A stretch of DNA of 64,000 bases from Spirosoma sp. (GCF_026391055.1 NZ_JAPLET010000022.1:62001-126000), one strand, 5' to 3'. Shown: positions 44,829 to 54,196, numbered from the stretch's first letter. Made by a program: numbers and translations. Notes: a model not told the origin generated them from the letters alone.

Positions 44829-45242
44829 TAAGTAGTTATCGGTCAGTCTGTTCAGATAGAACTCTTTGCGTTTACTCATCGTTTGTAAATTAATTTAATA
44901 GGGAAGAAGATTCTCTTTTGAAAATAGTTAATGAGCGAATGAAGAATGTACTTCTTCTTGTTCACACTGCTTTCGGAACGCTTCGCCTTATTAATTCGAC
45001 GCTTAGCCTTCAGGCTGGATGATCTAGTTGTGCTATTTACCAGATTTGTAAAGCCAGCTAAAACAATGAGCAATTAGAAGACAGGATTGGTAAATAGGCC
45101 CATTTCTGATTTTCCTATTTTAGGAAGACGGGCTCCTGTAAATACTGATGCCAAAATGAACTTTATTTCTGTTTGTTCAATTGATTTAAACAAACGTTTT
45201 AAAGCTTTGTTAAACCAAGGCAGTCGAGTGGGTTGGTACTAA
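44829..45242. other. AT-rich gene-free spacer
   Basis: About 415 bases before the inositol-lipid-like cluster. A lysine-rich minus-strand frame (44876-45073) and an 18-codon frame overlapping it by ATGA are present, but neither has support as a gene. The cluster promoter should be here. Confidence 0.4.
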
Positions 45243-45266
45243 AGGGAGTTGTGCCATAGCATAAGA

Positions 45267-45377
45267 ATGTTTAGACAGTTGTTAGCATTAGAGAGTACAG
45301 TTTGTTACCCGATGGGGGAGTACCTGATTGCCCATCTGGCGCTGGAGGAATATCAGGATTTAGCCTCAACTGTGTAA
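45267..45377 (+). pseudogene. Probable C-terminal remnant of myo-inositol-1-phosphate synthase
   Basis: A 36-codon frame (ATG 45267, open back to 45243, TAA at 45375-45377) reads MGEYLIAHLALEEYQDL near its end. From memory, Bacteroidota myo-inositol-1-phosphate synthases end with GEELITHLGLEYYD after LKNTLR. The shared G-E, L-I, H-L, L-E and Y-D spacing fits that C-terminus. The preceding ALEST can be aligned to the KLKNT part. The other 390 or so residues are absent and the region upstream is non-coding. It lies 3 bp before the PgpA-type gene, in the place such a synthase holds in inositol-lipid clusters. It could also be a short leader peptide. Confidence 0.45.
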
Positions 45378-45380
45378 GTT

Positions 45381-45857
45381 ATGCATGAACTGATAGCCAC
45401 TGGCCTGGGAATTGGTTATATCCGCAAAGGTGGGGGCACTGTAGCCTCCATTGCCTGTTGTGGTGTCTGGTATCTGACTTTGCTGGGTACGGCCCAGCCT
45501 GGCGCGGTCCAACCTGCCGGGTATACGGTGTTAATTCCTGTTTTGATTACCAGTCTGTTAACGGCGGTTGGCATCTGGTCGGCAACGGTGGTCGAGCAAC
45601 AGTGGGGTAAGGACAGCTATCGGGTTGTAATCGATGAGATAGCGGGTATGTGCCTGAGCTTACTGTTTATTCCGATTACGGTTAAAAGTCTCCTGGCGGG
45701 TCTGCTGTTGTTTCGCCTGTTCGATATTGGTAAACCCCTTGGTATCCGGAAGCTTGAGAAACTACCCGGAGGCTGGGGCGTCATGCTGGACGATCTATTG
45801 GCCGGGCTCTACGCGAATGTTTTACTACGGGTTGCCGTGGCATTGAGTATTATATAA
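45381..45857 (+). CDS. pgpA: Phosphatidylglycerophosphatase A family protein
   Basis: A 158-residue membrane protein with the PgpA pattern: GLGIGYIRKGGGTVASIACC at the start, then VVIDEIAGMCLSLLFIPI with the conserved acidic pair, and DIGKPLGIRKLEKLPGGWGVMLDDLLAG. PgpA removes phosphate from phosphatidylglycerophosphate. In Bacteroidota inositol-lipid clusters the same family acts on phosphatidylinositol phosphate, and the neighbours here favour that reading. It is the first intact gene of a plus-strand operon. Confidence 0.9.
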   Translation: MHELIATGLGIGYIRKGGGTVASIACCGVWYLTLLGTAQPGAVQPAGYTVLIPVLITSLLTAVGIWSATVVEQQWGKDSYRVVIDEIAGMCLSLLFIPITVKSLLAGLLLFRLFDIGKPLGIRKLEKLPGGWGVMLDDLLAGLYANVLLRVAVALSII

Positions 45858-45862
45858 AAGTT

Positions 45863-46240
45863 ATGAGAACGTTCTTTAAAGTTCAGGCAACCTCGATGGT
45901 CGCTTCGGGATTTGATTTCCTGACGACAGTTGGTTGTGTTAATTGGTTGAACTGCTGGTATTTAACCGCTAGCGTTATTGGCGCCGTTGGGGGGGGGCTG
46001 GTCAATTTTGGTATGTCAAAGTCATGGACATTTACGCAAAGTAACCAACCTGTTGGCCAGCAATTCGGACGGTTTGTGCTTGTCTGGCTGGGTAATACCG
46101 GTCTCAATGCCGCCGGTCTTTTCATGGTCACCCATTTTCTGGATGTCCGGTATCTGGTGGCCAAAACGATGGTCGCCATTTTGATAGGCGTGAGTTATAA
46201 CTATTTTTTTCAGAAAGACTTCGTCTTCAGCCTATCATGA
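45863..46240 (+). CDS. GtrA family membrane protein
   Basis: 125 residues with four hydrophobic helices and the family pattern (FDFLTTVGCVNWLN; GGLVNFGMSKSWTF; ISYNYFFQKDFVF-type end). GtrA proteins help translocate or present polyprenyl-linked sugars or lipids across the inner membrane. It starts 5 bp after pgpA and overlaps the DUF5686 gene by four bases (ATGA), so it is firmly in this operon. Its lipid-cluster role is an inference. Confidence 0.85.
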   Translation: MRTFFKVQATSMVASGFDFLTTVGCVNWLNCWYLTASVIGAVGGGLVNFGMSKSWTFTQSNQPVGQQFGRFVLVWLGNTGLNAAGLFMVTHFLDVRYLVAKTMVAILIGVSYNYFFQKDFVFSLS

Positions 46241-48804
46241 GTCAACCGCTCCGCAACATACTCCGCCACTCTTTTATGCTCCTGAGCGGACTACTGTTTT
46301 TGAGTAGTTCAATAACTGTCGCTCAGACGACAACCGTTACCGGGACCATCATTGACGGGCCGACGAACAAGCCGCTGCCCTTCGCCAATATTGTTTTTCC
46401 GGGTACAACTATCGGAACCACCAGTGATGAGCGGGGGGTGTATACCTTAACGGCTTCCGGCAACTTCACCAAAGTAGTTATATCTTTTATTGGCTATAAA
46501 TCGATCACCAAAGTTATCACGCCGGGTACTTCTCAAACAGTGACGGTAAAACTGGAGCCTGATTCGCAACTGTTGAATGAGGTGGTTATCAGGAGTGGCA
46601 AACGGGAACGTTACCGCAATAAAAACAATCCGGCAGTCGAGTTGATCCGAAATGTAATCAGCCACAAAGAGCAGAATCAATTAGGGAGTTACGCCTATGC
46701 TTCCTACGAAGAATACGACAAACTACAGTTTTCGCTCAGTAGCCTGTCGACCAAAGTAGCCGATCGGAAGATTTTTCAGAAATACCGTTTTCTGCTCAAC
46801 AATCGGGATACAACCACGTTGCCGGGCAAATCACTGCTGCCCGTTTATCTGGAGGAAAAACTATCGGAACACTATTTACGTAAAAGCCCCTCAACCGATA
46901 AGGTTATCATTAAAGGCAACAAACGGGTCGACTTTGGTCAGTATTTCGACAGTAACGGCCTCAGTATCTACCTAAATCGGATGTATTCGAAGGTGGATAT
47001 TTACGCCAATTCGATATTTCTGATGACCAATCAGTTCCTGAGTCCCATTGCCAACAGTGCCCCTATGTTTTACCAGTATTACCTGGCTGATACGCTGGTG
47101 GTTGGCAAAACCAAGCTTGTCGGGTTGAACTTTGTACCCCGAAACACCACGGATATGCTGTTTGAGGGAAAGATGTATATCACGCTTGACAGCAATTTCG
47201 CCGTACAGAAGATCAATCTGTCTGTCAATCCCAGAATCAACCTGAACTGGGTGCGTGAGTTGCAGATTCATTTGCAGTTTGAACAACACACGGATGGACG
47301 CTATTTCCTGAGCAGAAGCGATTTGCTGGCCGACTTTGGCGTTAATAAAACCAAAGGTGGGGGTATTTTTGGCCAGCGCACGCTCTCGTACCGGAATTAC
47401 AAAACGGATGAGCCGCAGCCCGCTCCGTTCTACAGCGGTCAGCCGCAGGTAGTTGAAGCGGCAGCTGCCAGCCAACCCGATGAGTTCTGGCGAACGAACC
47501 GCCACGATTCGCTCTCCGTCGCCGAATCGAAGGTGTATACCAACATCGACAGTTTAAAACGGATGCCCTCCTTCCGGCGAACCATGGAAGCCCTCACGTT
47601 TGTGCTGGCCGGGTATAAATCATTCGGTCCCTTTGAAGTAGGACCGGCCAATACGTTTTACAGCTTCAACCCCATTGAAGGATTTCGGCTGCGCCTGGGC
47701 GGACGTACTACCCCGGAGCTAAGTAAACGCTATTACGCAGAAACCTACGCAGCTTATGGCTTTAGAGATCAGCGGTGGAAGTACTTCCTGAGCGGAACCT
47801 ACTCCATCAATAACAAGTCGATCTACCAGTTTCCGCAGAATTACATCCGGGCGAGTTTTCAGCGGGATACCAAGATTCCTGGTCAGGAGCTTCAGTTTGT
47901 TCAGGAAGACAATTTCCTGCTGTCGTTCAAACGTGGTGTAAATGACAGATGGCTGTATAACGACACCTGGCGTATCGACTATGTCCATGAGTTCGAAAAC
48001 CATTTCTCGTATAGCATCGGGTTTAAAAACTGGCAGCAGGCACCGGCGGGAAGTCTGGAATTTAAACGGATTGGCGATGCAGACAACGCTCCCTCGCCAA
48101 CGCTTACCACATCCGAATTTTCGGTAGAAGCCCGTTGGGCGCCAAATGAGCAGTTTTTTCAGGGGAAAATTTACCGCGTCCCCATCGTTGGTCGCTATCC
48201 GGTATTTACCCTCCGGTATACGGCGGGTATCAAAGGCCTGCTAAACGGTGCTTATAATTACCAGAGCCTGACGGGTATTGCCAGCAAACGATTCTGGGTT
48301 TCTCCGCTTGGGTACTCAATGGTGACGCTTCAGGGCGGATATATTCTGGGACAGGTTCCGTTTCCTTTGCTGACGATTCACCGGGCCAACCAAACGTACG
48401 CGTATCAGTTAAACTCTTACAACCTGATGAATTTCCTGGAATTTGTTAGTGACCACTACGCCAGCGTTAGTATCGATCATTCGTTCAATGGATTTTTCTT
48501 TAATAAAATTCCGTTGTTTAAACGGTTAAAATGGCGGGAGGCCGTATCATTTAAAGCACTCTACGGGGGCTTGCGAAGCGAGAATGATCCACACAAAAAT
48601 CCATCGCTTTACCAGTTTCCCGTCGATGCTCAGGGAATACCCTATACGTATACGCTCGGTAATACCCCGTATATGGAAGCCAGTGCGGGTATTGCGAATG
48701 TGCTGAAATTTTTTCGGATCGACCTGGTCAAACGACTCAATTATTTAGATAACCCAAACGTGTCGTCCTGGGGTATCCGGGCTCGTGCGACGCTTGATTT
48801 TTAA
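46237..48804 (+). CDS. DUF5686 outer-membrane protein with carboxypeptidase-like domain
   Basis: 855 residues with signal peptide (ends TVAQT). A carboxypeptidase-regulatory-like domain spans about 31-115 (GTIIDGPTNKPLPFANIVF; VISFIGYKSIT). The DUF5686 region follows (NNPAVELIRNVISHKEQNQ; EYDKLQFSLSS; a long series of barrel strands). The family looks like a TonB-receptor-like barrel without a plug. Its function is unknown. It lies in the middle of the lipid operon, overlapping gtrA by ATGA and 18 bp before the CDP-alcohol gene. Confidence 0.9.
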   Translation: MSQPLRNILRHSFMLLSGLLFLSSSITVAQTTTVTGTIIDGPTNKPLPFANIVFPGTTIGTTSDERGVYTLTASGNFTKVVISFIGYKSITKVITPGTSQTVTVKLEPDSQLLNEVVIRSGKRERYRNKNNPAVELIRNVISHKEQNQLGSYAYASYEEYDKLQFSLSSLSTKVADRKIFQKYRFLLNNRDTTTLPGKSLLPVYLEEKLSEHYLRKSPSTDKVIIKGNKRVDFGQYFDSNGLSIYLNRMYSKVDIYANSIFLMTNQFLSPIANSAPMFYQYYLADTLVVGKTKLVGLNFVPRNTTDMLFEGKMYITLDSNFAVQKINLSVNPRINLNWVRELQIHLQFEQHTDGRYFLSRSDLLADFGVNKTKGGGIFGQRTLSYRNYKTDEPQPAPFYSGQPQVVEAAAASQPDEFWRTNRHDSLSVAESKVYTNIDSLKRMPSFRRTMEALTFVLAGYKSFGPFEVGPANTFYSFNPIEGFRLRLGGRTTPELSKRYYAETYAAYGFRDQRWKYFLSGTYSINNKSIYQFPQNYIRASFQRDTKIPGQELQFVQEDNFLLSFKRGVNDRWLYNDTWRIDYVHEFENHFSYSIGFKNWQQAPAGSLEFKRIGDADNAPSPTLTTSEFSVEARWAPNEQFFQGKIYRVPIVGRYPVFTLRYTAGIKGLLNGAYNYQSLTGIASKRFWVSPLGYSMVTLQGGYILGQVPFPLLTIHRANQTYAYQLNSYNLMNFLEFVSDHYASVSIDHSFNGFFFNKIPLFKRLKWREAVSFKALYGGLRSENDPHKNPSLYQFPVDAQGIPYTYTLGNTPYMEASAGIANVLKFFRIDLVKRLNYLDNPNVSSWGIRARATLDF

Positions 48805-48822
48805 CCCATTCCGCCTTCAACT

Positions 48823-50109
48823 ATGCAACAGGCACTTCCTCTTCGAACAAAACTTCAACTGGGTATCTATACCCTTATCAACCCGTTTGTCCGGCTGTTA
48901 ATCCGGTTGGGATTAACGCCCAATATGGTAACAACCATTGGATTAGTACTGAACATAGGCGTGGCCCTGATCTTTATTGTTGGTGCCGAGCAGGGAAACC
49001 GGGGCGATTTCAGCTACATCGGCTGGGCGGGCGCGCTGGTACTGTTTGCTGGTCTATTCGATATGCTGGATGGGCAGGTCGCGCGGTTGGGTAAAATGAG
49101 TTCGCTATATGGTGCCCTCTTCGATTCGGTGCTCGACCGCTATAGCGAACTGATCCTGTTTCTGGGTATCTGTTATTATTTGATTGCCCATCATTATTTC
49201 TTTAGCTCGCTCTTTGCGTTCGTTGCCCTGATTGGCTCCATGATGGTCAGTTATACCCGTGCCCGCGCCGAAGGGCTGGGTATTGAGTGCAAGGGTGGCC
49301 TGATGCAGCGCCCCGAACGGGTTGTTATCATTGGCGTGTCAGCGCTGGCATGCGGCTGTTTTGCTCCGTTGCTGGGTCATGATTTCAAACTTTACATACC
49401 CGGTATTCCGGTACATGTCTTCGAAACCATGACCATTTTTACCCTGCCGCTTATGGTGATGGCCATTATGACCAACATTACGGCTTTCAATCGGCTGACA
49501 GATTCCAAAAAGGCACTGGAAGAGAAAGAAAAAACAACCACGCCACCCAAGGCATTTATGCTGGCCTTTTTATTATTTGGCAGTGTAGCTGGTTATTCGC
49601 TTCCGGCGAGTCGGGTTGCACCTGAACATCGGCAGGACAAGCCCATGATTTCTTTCCCGACACCCAAAAACATCCCCAATCAGTTATTTTATATTCAGCG
49701 GGACCCGAATGTAAATACGATTATCTGCGCCCTGAACCTGAAAAATGGTCAGCTGGATAAGAATGATCCCGTTCATGTTTTCTGGATTCGTTACACCGAG
49801 CAGAGCCAGCAACAAGAGCTTTCGTACATCCAACGTACATTTGCTTATGGGGTTAAAGCGCGCCACATGCGGAATGAGGAGTACGAATTGAGCTTTGTTT
49901 CCTACAAAAAACTACCGCTCCATCTGGCTAAATCCGGCACCAACGACTATTACGTGTACGCTAATGTAAACCAGAAAAAAGTAATCCTGAAGCGAATCTA
50001 TTTGCGGATAGAAGGAGGGACTATGTGGATGCCCAACGTAAAGTACATTCAGTTGGAGGGTACAAACGCGCTGACCGGAGAGTCGACCGTAGAGCGCATC
50101 ATGGTTTAA
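48823..50109 (+). CDS. CDP-alcohol phosphatidyltransferase fused to DUF4833
   Basis: A 428-residue two-part protein. Residues 1-245 are a multi-helix CDP-alcohol phosphotransferase with the full motif D80-x2-D83-G84-x2-A87-R88-x8-G97-x3-D101-x3-D105. A second hydrophobic segment (about 246-265, FMLAFLLFGSVAGYS) precedes a DUF4833 domain (about 275-428: LFYIQRDPNVNTIICALNL; VFWIRYTEQSQQQELSY; RIYLRIEGGTMWMPNVKYI). The first part transfers a phosphoalcohol from CDP-diacylglycerol; given the cluster, inositol-phosphate is a likely acceptor. DUF4833 would face the periplasm if the helix spans the membrane. The two parts are usually separate genes. Confidence 0.88.
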   Translation: MQQALPLRTKLQLGIYTLINPFVRLLIRLGLTPNMVTTIGLVLNIGVALIFIVGAEQGNRGDFSYIGWAGALVLFAGLFDMLDGQVARLGKMSSLYGALFDSVLDRYSELILFLGICYYLIAHHYFFSSLFAFVALIGSMMVSYTRARAEGLGIECKGGLMQRPERVVIIGVSALACGCFAPLLGHDFKLYIPGIPVHVFETMTIFTLPLMVMAIMTNITAFNRLTDSKKALEEKEKTTTPPKAFMLAFLLFGSVAGYSLPASRVAPEHRQDKPMISFPTPKNIPNQLFYIQRDPNVNTIICALNLKNGQLDKNDPVHVFWIRYTEQSQQQELSYIQRTFAYGVKARHMRNEEYELSFVSYKKLPLHLAKSGTNDYYVYANVNQKKVILKRIYLRIEGGTMWMPNVKYIQLEGTNALTGESTVERIMV

Positions 50110-50139
50110 AGCGTTCCCTGTACCACGGTTCTTTATACC

Positions 50140-51075
50140 ATGCATCAACACCCGGAAGTTATCCGTCCAACCCTTATAAGCCGAATTCTGCCGCTTAGTC
50201 TGATCTCACTTGGGTATCTCTTACTCTCTTATGAGCTTGTTGGCTTCAAGTCCGATCAACTCGTGCTCATCGGGCTGGTGAATGGCTTGTATTATGCCTC
50301 CGAACAGAGCCGTAAGTTTGTCATCGGCTTTTCGATCTTCATTGTGTACTGGATCGTTTTCGATTATATGAAAGCGTTTCCGAACTATGCGTATAATACG
50401 GTACACATCAAATCCCTGTATTTGCTGGAAAAAAATCTCTTCGGCATTCCGTTTGGTACTGTGATGCTAACGCCTAACGAATACTGGCTGGCGCACCGAA
50501 CGGATTCACTCGCTGTTGTAACCGGACTTTTTTACCTGAGCTGGGTGCCAATTCCACTGCTGTTTGCTACCTATCTTTTCATTAAAGACCGGCCCCAGTT
50601 TTATCCCCTCGCCCTAACCTTCGTGCTGGTTAATCTAATCGGGTTTGTCATTTACTATGTTTATCCGGCTGCTCCGCCCTGGTATGTGCAACTGTACGGG
50701 TTTACGTTTCACCCGCACACGCCCGGCAACACGGCTGGTCTGGCTCGCTTCGACGAGCTTCTTGGCGTTTCGGTATTCAGTTCTATTTACGCCAAAAGTT
50801 CGAACGTGTTTGCGGCCATGCCGTCTCTCCACTCATCTTATCCGGTCATTGTGCTCTATTACGGGATAAAGAACCGAATGGGCGCATTGAACGGGTTCTT
50901 CACCCTGATAATGGTAGGCATCTGGTTCTCCGCTATCTACACCAGTCACCACTATCTGCTGGATGTACTGGCTGGAATTACCTGTGCCTTAACGGGCATC
51001 ACGCTTTTTAATCTGTTGAAAGAGACACGCTTGTTGAGCACCTTTATTCAGAAATTAGTAAGGCTAACGGCATAA
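50140..51075 (+). CDS. PAP2/AUR1-like membrane protein, candidate inositol-phosphoceramide synthase
   Basis: A 311-residue polytopic protein whose C-terminal half shows the PAP2 triad in AUR1 style: YPAAPPWYVQLYG, AMPSLHSSYPVIVL and TSHHYLLDVLAGI, with catalytic His in SLH and HH. AUR1 moves phosphoinositol from phosphatidylinositol to ceramide. In Bacteroidota, which make sphingolipids, related proteins are thought to do the same. It is the last gene of the operon, 30 bp after the CDP-alcohol gene, and is followed by two hairpins. Confidence 0.8.
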   Translation: MHQHPEVIRPTLISRILPLSLISLGYLLLSYELVGFKSDQLVLIGLVNGLYYASEQSRKFVIGFSIFIVYWIVFDYMKAFPNYAYNTVHIKSLYLLEKNLFGIPFGTVMLTPNEYWLAHRTDSLAVVTGLFYLSWVPIPLLFATYLFIKDRPQFYPLALTFVLVNLIGFVIYYVYPAAPPWYVQLYGFTFHPHTPGNTAGLARFDELLGVSVFSSIYAKSSNVFAAMPSLHSSYPVIVLYYGIKNRMGALNGFFTLIMVGIWFSAIYTSHHYLLDVLAGITCALTGITLFNLLKETRLLSTFIQKLVRLTA

Positions 51076-51078
51076 GGT

Positions 51079-51147
51079 TGTAGCCTGGACGTCCACGTCC
51101 GGGTAGGATAAAAACTTATTACTGCCTGACGTGGACGTCCAGGCTAC
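51079..51147. repeat. Long inverted repeat with GGACGTCCA words
   Basis: A perfect 21-bp inverted repeat (51079-51099 and 51127-51147) around a 27-base spacer, rich in the word GGACGTCCAG that also makes the small repeat at 13132-13159. It lies 3 bases after the stop of the AUR1-like gene and just before a standard terminator. Confidence 0.65.
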
Positions 51148-51184
51148 AAAAAAGCCCGAACCATATTGTGGTTCGGGCTTTTTT
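51148..51184. terminator. Bidirectional terminator between convergent genes
   Basis: AAAAAAGCCCGAACCA at 51148-51163 and its complement at 51169-51184 with a 5-base loop, a perfect 16-bp stem with A- and T-runs. It serves both the lipid operon and the DUF2723 gene. Confidence 0.85.
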
Positions 51185-51200
51185 GATTAATCGGGTTTAT

Positions 51201-54155
51201 TCAACCAAATGCGTTGATATGCTTCTGGAAAATCGCTTCGTATTTATTGGCCGCTGCTGTTTGCTTGGCTTCCTTACAGGCTTCGACAATCGTTTGCAGA
51301 ATGTATAAGTCCGAATCGGGGCTACCAAATCGTCCGTTGCCGCTTTTGGCGTAGGTCAGGTCCTGATCGGCGCGGGTAGCCATTACTTCGGCGATTTCGA
51401 GGGCCTTTTTGTTGTCGCCTACTTCAAACAGGAAGCGCACGTAGTTCGACGAAATCTGGTCGTACGGAATCGCCTTGTCCGGAATAACCTTGAGGGAGTA
51501 ATTAAGCACCTCGAGAGCTTTGTCTTTCCGACCTTCGCGGATGAACTGATCGGCCAGACGGAAAAACGCAATACGGGCTGAAATCACCGGCGGACCTTTG
51601 TAGGTTTCGTCATAGTATACATCCGGGTTGTTGAACTCACGCCAGAAGGTTTTCTTCGTCATGTTGGTATACATGATGTCGGAGTTGACATAACCATCCG
51701 TTGCGCCCGGTACGGCCACTGGCATGAGCCGATACGCGTAACCTTCCAACTGCATGTAGTTTTTCAGGCTCAGGTAATTGTCACTTGCCAGCGTGCTGGA
51801 GAAGTAGATGGGCCGTTTCCAGTTGTTGGTCGCGATCATGTCGAGCATGATCAGGTCAGGCTTGTACAGGTCCTTCTTTCCGATGGTCCATTGCAGCGTA
51901 TCCTTCATCAGCGGGCGAAGCGCAGCGGGTACAAAATTGGCTTTGTCGACCGCAGCTCTGTCGATGGGCAGGAACAGCACAGACGAAGGCAAAATGCTCG
52001 TCATGTCGCCATTGGTGAGTGGTACCTGAACCGCCGGACTGCTCGTCTTGATCAGGTTAATGTATTGCTTGAGGTCGATCCCGTTTTTCACGCCCGGCAC
52101 TTCGTAGAACGGCACAATGTCGTTTTTGCCTTTGTTGAAATTATCGAATTCGAGGGATATGGGCAACGCTTCCGATTCGTAGGTCTTCCGCTTCATTTGC
52201 TGAATGTACCATTCCGTACCCAGCAAACTCAGGTTACACACCCGCACATCGCGCCGGAACCCTTCTACTTCCTGTACGTACCAAAGGGGGAAGGTGTCGT
52301 TATCGCCACCGGTAAAGAGCACCGCATTGGGGGCACAGGAGTTCAGTAGGTTTTTTGCAAAATCGACTGATTGGTAACGCTTGTCGCGGTTGTGGTTGTC
52401 CCAGCTTTTGGCACCCATCATAACCGGCACCAGTAAGGCAATACCGGCAACAAGACCATTGCGGGCTACGTCCGATTTCAAGACGTTGCGTAGTCCTTCG
52501 GCAATCGACATGACGCCCAGCCCGAGCCAGATGGCGAAGAAGTAGAACGAACCCACGTAGATGTAATCACGCTCGCGGGGTTCCGATGGGGGCGAGTTCA
52601 GGAAGACTTGCAGGGCAATGCCGGTGAACAGAAACAGAAGCCCGACAATCAGGAAGTCGCGTCGACGGCGGAAATACTGGAACGTAATACCAAACAGACC
52701 CAGGATGAACGGCAACATGTAGAAATTGTCGCGGGCTTTATTAGTCTTCAATAAATCCGGCGCATTCTGATCCGTCGACCAGGGGAGGAGGTAACCTGCA
52801 CCTTCTTCGTCGCTCTCACGTCCGGCAAAGTTCCACATCAGGTAGCGCCACCACATGTGTCCTAACTGATAGTTGAACAAAAACTTCAGGTTATCGCCCA
52901 TTGTCGGTTTCTGACCTTCTGCCAGACCAAGCATCTGCCGGTAGAGGGCCGGGTGATTTTGCTGACTGCTATACACGCGGGGAAACAGCATTTCGTCGCC
53001 GGGCGCATAGACGTACTCCGGCTGATGGTCGAATACCACGTATTTGTTGCCTTGTTTTTTCCACATGGCGGCACCCTGCTTCTGGTCGATGGGGCGGGCC
53101 GTGAAGACCGGCCCGTACAGCAGCGACCGACTTCCGTACTGCTCCCGACGCAGATACGACAGGAAGTTCAGCTCATCGCTGGGGTCGTTTTCGTTGATGG
53201 GCGGGTTAAAGTCGGCCCGTACCAGCACCTGCATATACGACGCATAACCGATCAGCACGAATGCCAGTGCCAGCAGGGAGGTATTCAGGATAACCCGCTT
53301 TTGCCGGGCCGACCAGATGATGCCGTACACGATGGCACCCAGGAAGACGACCGTAAAGACAATAGCACCCGACGTAAACGGCAAACCAAGGGTGTTCACG
53401 AAGAACCGCTCAAAGGCAAAAGCCATACCGGGCAACCCCGGAATAATACCGGAGTTAATGATGCCCAGAATAACCAGACCGATACCAAATGCCGTTGCAC
53501 CCCCCCAGAAGGTTGGCTTGGGGTATTTTTTGAAGTAATAGATGAGTGCCAGTGCGGGCAGGGTTACGAGGTTCAGTAAGTGGACCCCAATGGATAGCCC
53601 CGTCAGGTAAGCGATAAAGATAAGCCAGCGATTAGCAGCGGCTTCATCTTCGATGCGCTCCCATTTGAAAGCTGCCCAAACTACGATGGCGGTGAAAAAT
53701 GACGACATGCCGTATACTTCGGCCTCAACCGCCGAAAACCAGAAGGTGTCGGAAAAGGTGTAGGCCAGGGCACCAACGGCACCGGTACCAATAACCAGCA
53801 GCGTATCAGCGGTGGTATAATCACGTTCCGCTTTACCGAGGAGTTTCTGGGCCAGCATGGTGATGGTCCAGAACAGGAACGCAATGGTAAAGGCACTGGC
53901 CAGTACCGACGCCATGTTGACCCAATAGGCTACGCTGGTCAAATCGCCGAACGACATCATAGAAAAAAGTCGTCCCAGCAAAAGGAAAAATGGAGCACCG
54001 GGCGGGTGGGGTACCTGAAGTTTAAACGAACACGCAATGAACTCGCCACAGTCCCAGAAACTGGCGGTGCGTTCGACGGTCATCGCATAGGTAAAGAGCG
54101 CGACGGCGAAAACGAGCCAGCCCGTTAGGGTGTTCAGGCGTTTAAATGATTGCAT
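51201..54155 (-). CDS. DUF2723 family membrane protein (GT117-like)
   Basis: 984 residues from the ATG at 54155 (MQSFKRLNTLTGW); a longer frame to 54209 runs into the promoter region. The N-terminal half has about 12 helices with TYAMTVERTASFWDCGEFIA and PHPPGAPFFLLLGRLFSM, the hallmark of DUF2723 with the acidic and PHPPG residues of GT-C-type glycosyltransferases. The C-terminal half (LFTGGDNDTFPLWYVQEVEGFRRD; PIYFSSTLASDNY) is soluble with a TPR-like end. These proteins are Bacteroidota glycosyltransferases of uncertain acceptor, probably modifying exported proteins. The length is normal. Confidence 0.9.
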   Translation of the reverse strand: MQSFKRLNTLTGWLVFAVALFTYAMTVERTASFWDCGEFIACSFKLQVPHPPGAPFFLLLGRLFSMMSFGDLTSVAYWVNMASVLASAFTIAFLFWTITMLAQKLLGKAERDYTTADTLLVIGTGAVGALAYTFSDTFWFSAVEAEVYGMSSFFTAIVVWAAFKWERIEDEAAANRWLIFIAYLTGLSIGVHLLNLVTLPALALIYYFKKYPKPTFWGGATAFGIGLVILGIINSGIIPGLPGMAFAFERFFVNTLGLPFTSGAIVFTVVFLGAIVYGIIWSARQKRVILNTSLLALAFVLIGYASYMQVLVRADFNPPINENDPSDELNFLSYLRREQYGSRSLLYGPVFTARPIDQKQGAAMWKKQGNKYVVFDHQPEYVYAPGDEMLFPRVYSSQQNHPALYRQMLGLAEGQKPTMGDNLKFLFNYQLGHMWWRYLMWNFAGRESDEEGAGYLLPWSTDQNAPDLLKTNKARDNFYMLPFILGLFGITFQYFRRRRDFLIVGLLFLFTGIALQVFLNSPPSEPRERDYIYVGSFYFFAIWLGLGVMSIAEGLRNVLKSDVARNGLVAGIALLVPVMMGAKSWDNHNRDKRYQSVDFAKNLLNSCAPNAVLFTGGDNDTFPLWYVQEVEGFRRDVRVCNLSLLGTEWYIQQMKRKTYESEALPISLEFDNFNKGKNDIVPFYEVPGVKNGIDLKQYINLIKTSSPAVQVPLTNGDMTSILPSSVLFLPIDRAAVDKANFVPAALRPLMKDTLQWTIGKKDLYKPDLIMLDMIATNNWKRPIYFSSTLASDNYLSLKNYMQLEGYAYRLMPVAVPGATDGYVNSDIMYTNMTKKTFWREFNNPDVYYDETYKGPPVISARIAFFRLADQFIREGRKDKALEVLNYSLKVIPDKAIPYDQISSNYVRFLFEVGDNKKALEIAEVMATRADQDLTYAKSGNGRFGSPDSDLYILQTIVEACKEAKQTAAANKYEAIFQKHINAFG

Positions 54156-54196
54156 ATAAATGAAGATTAACGAACAGCTTTTGTGTAAGTAGTCGC

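Noticed and set aside
44823..45073. A lysine-rich 65-codon frame and an 18-codon frame overlapping by ATGA on the minus strand
   Set aside because: AT-rich context, no recognisable family and a stop inside the dnaJ terminator stem; the overlap is probably chance.
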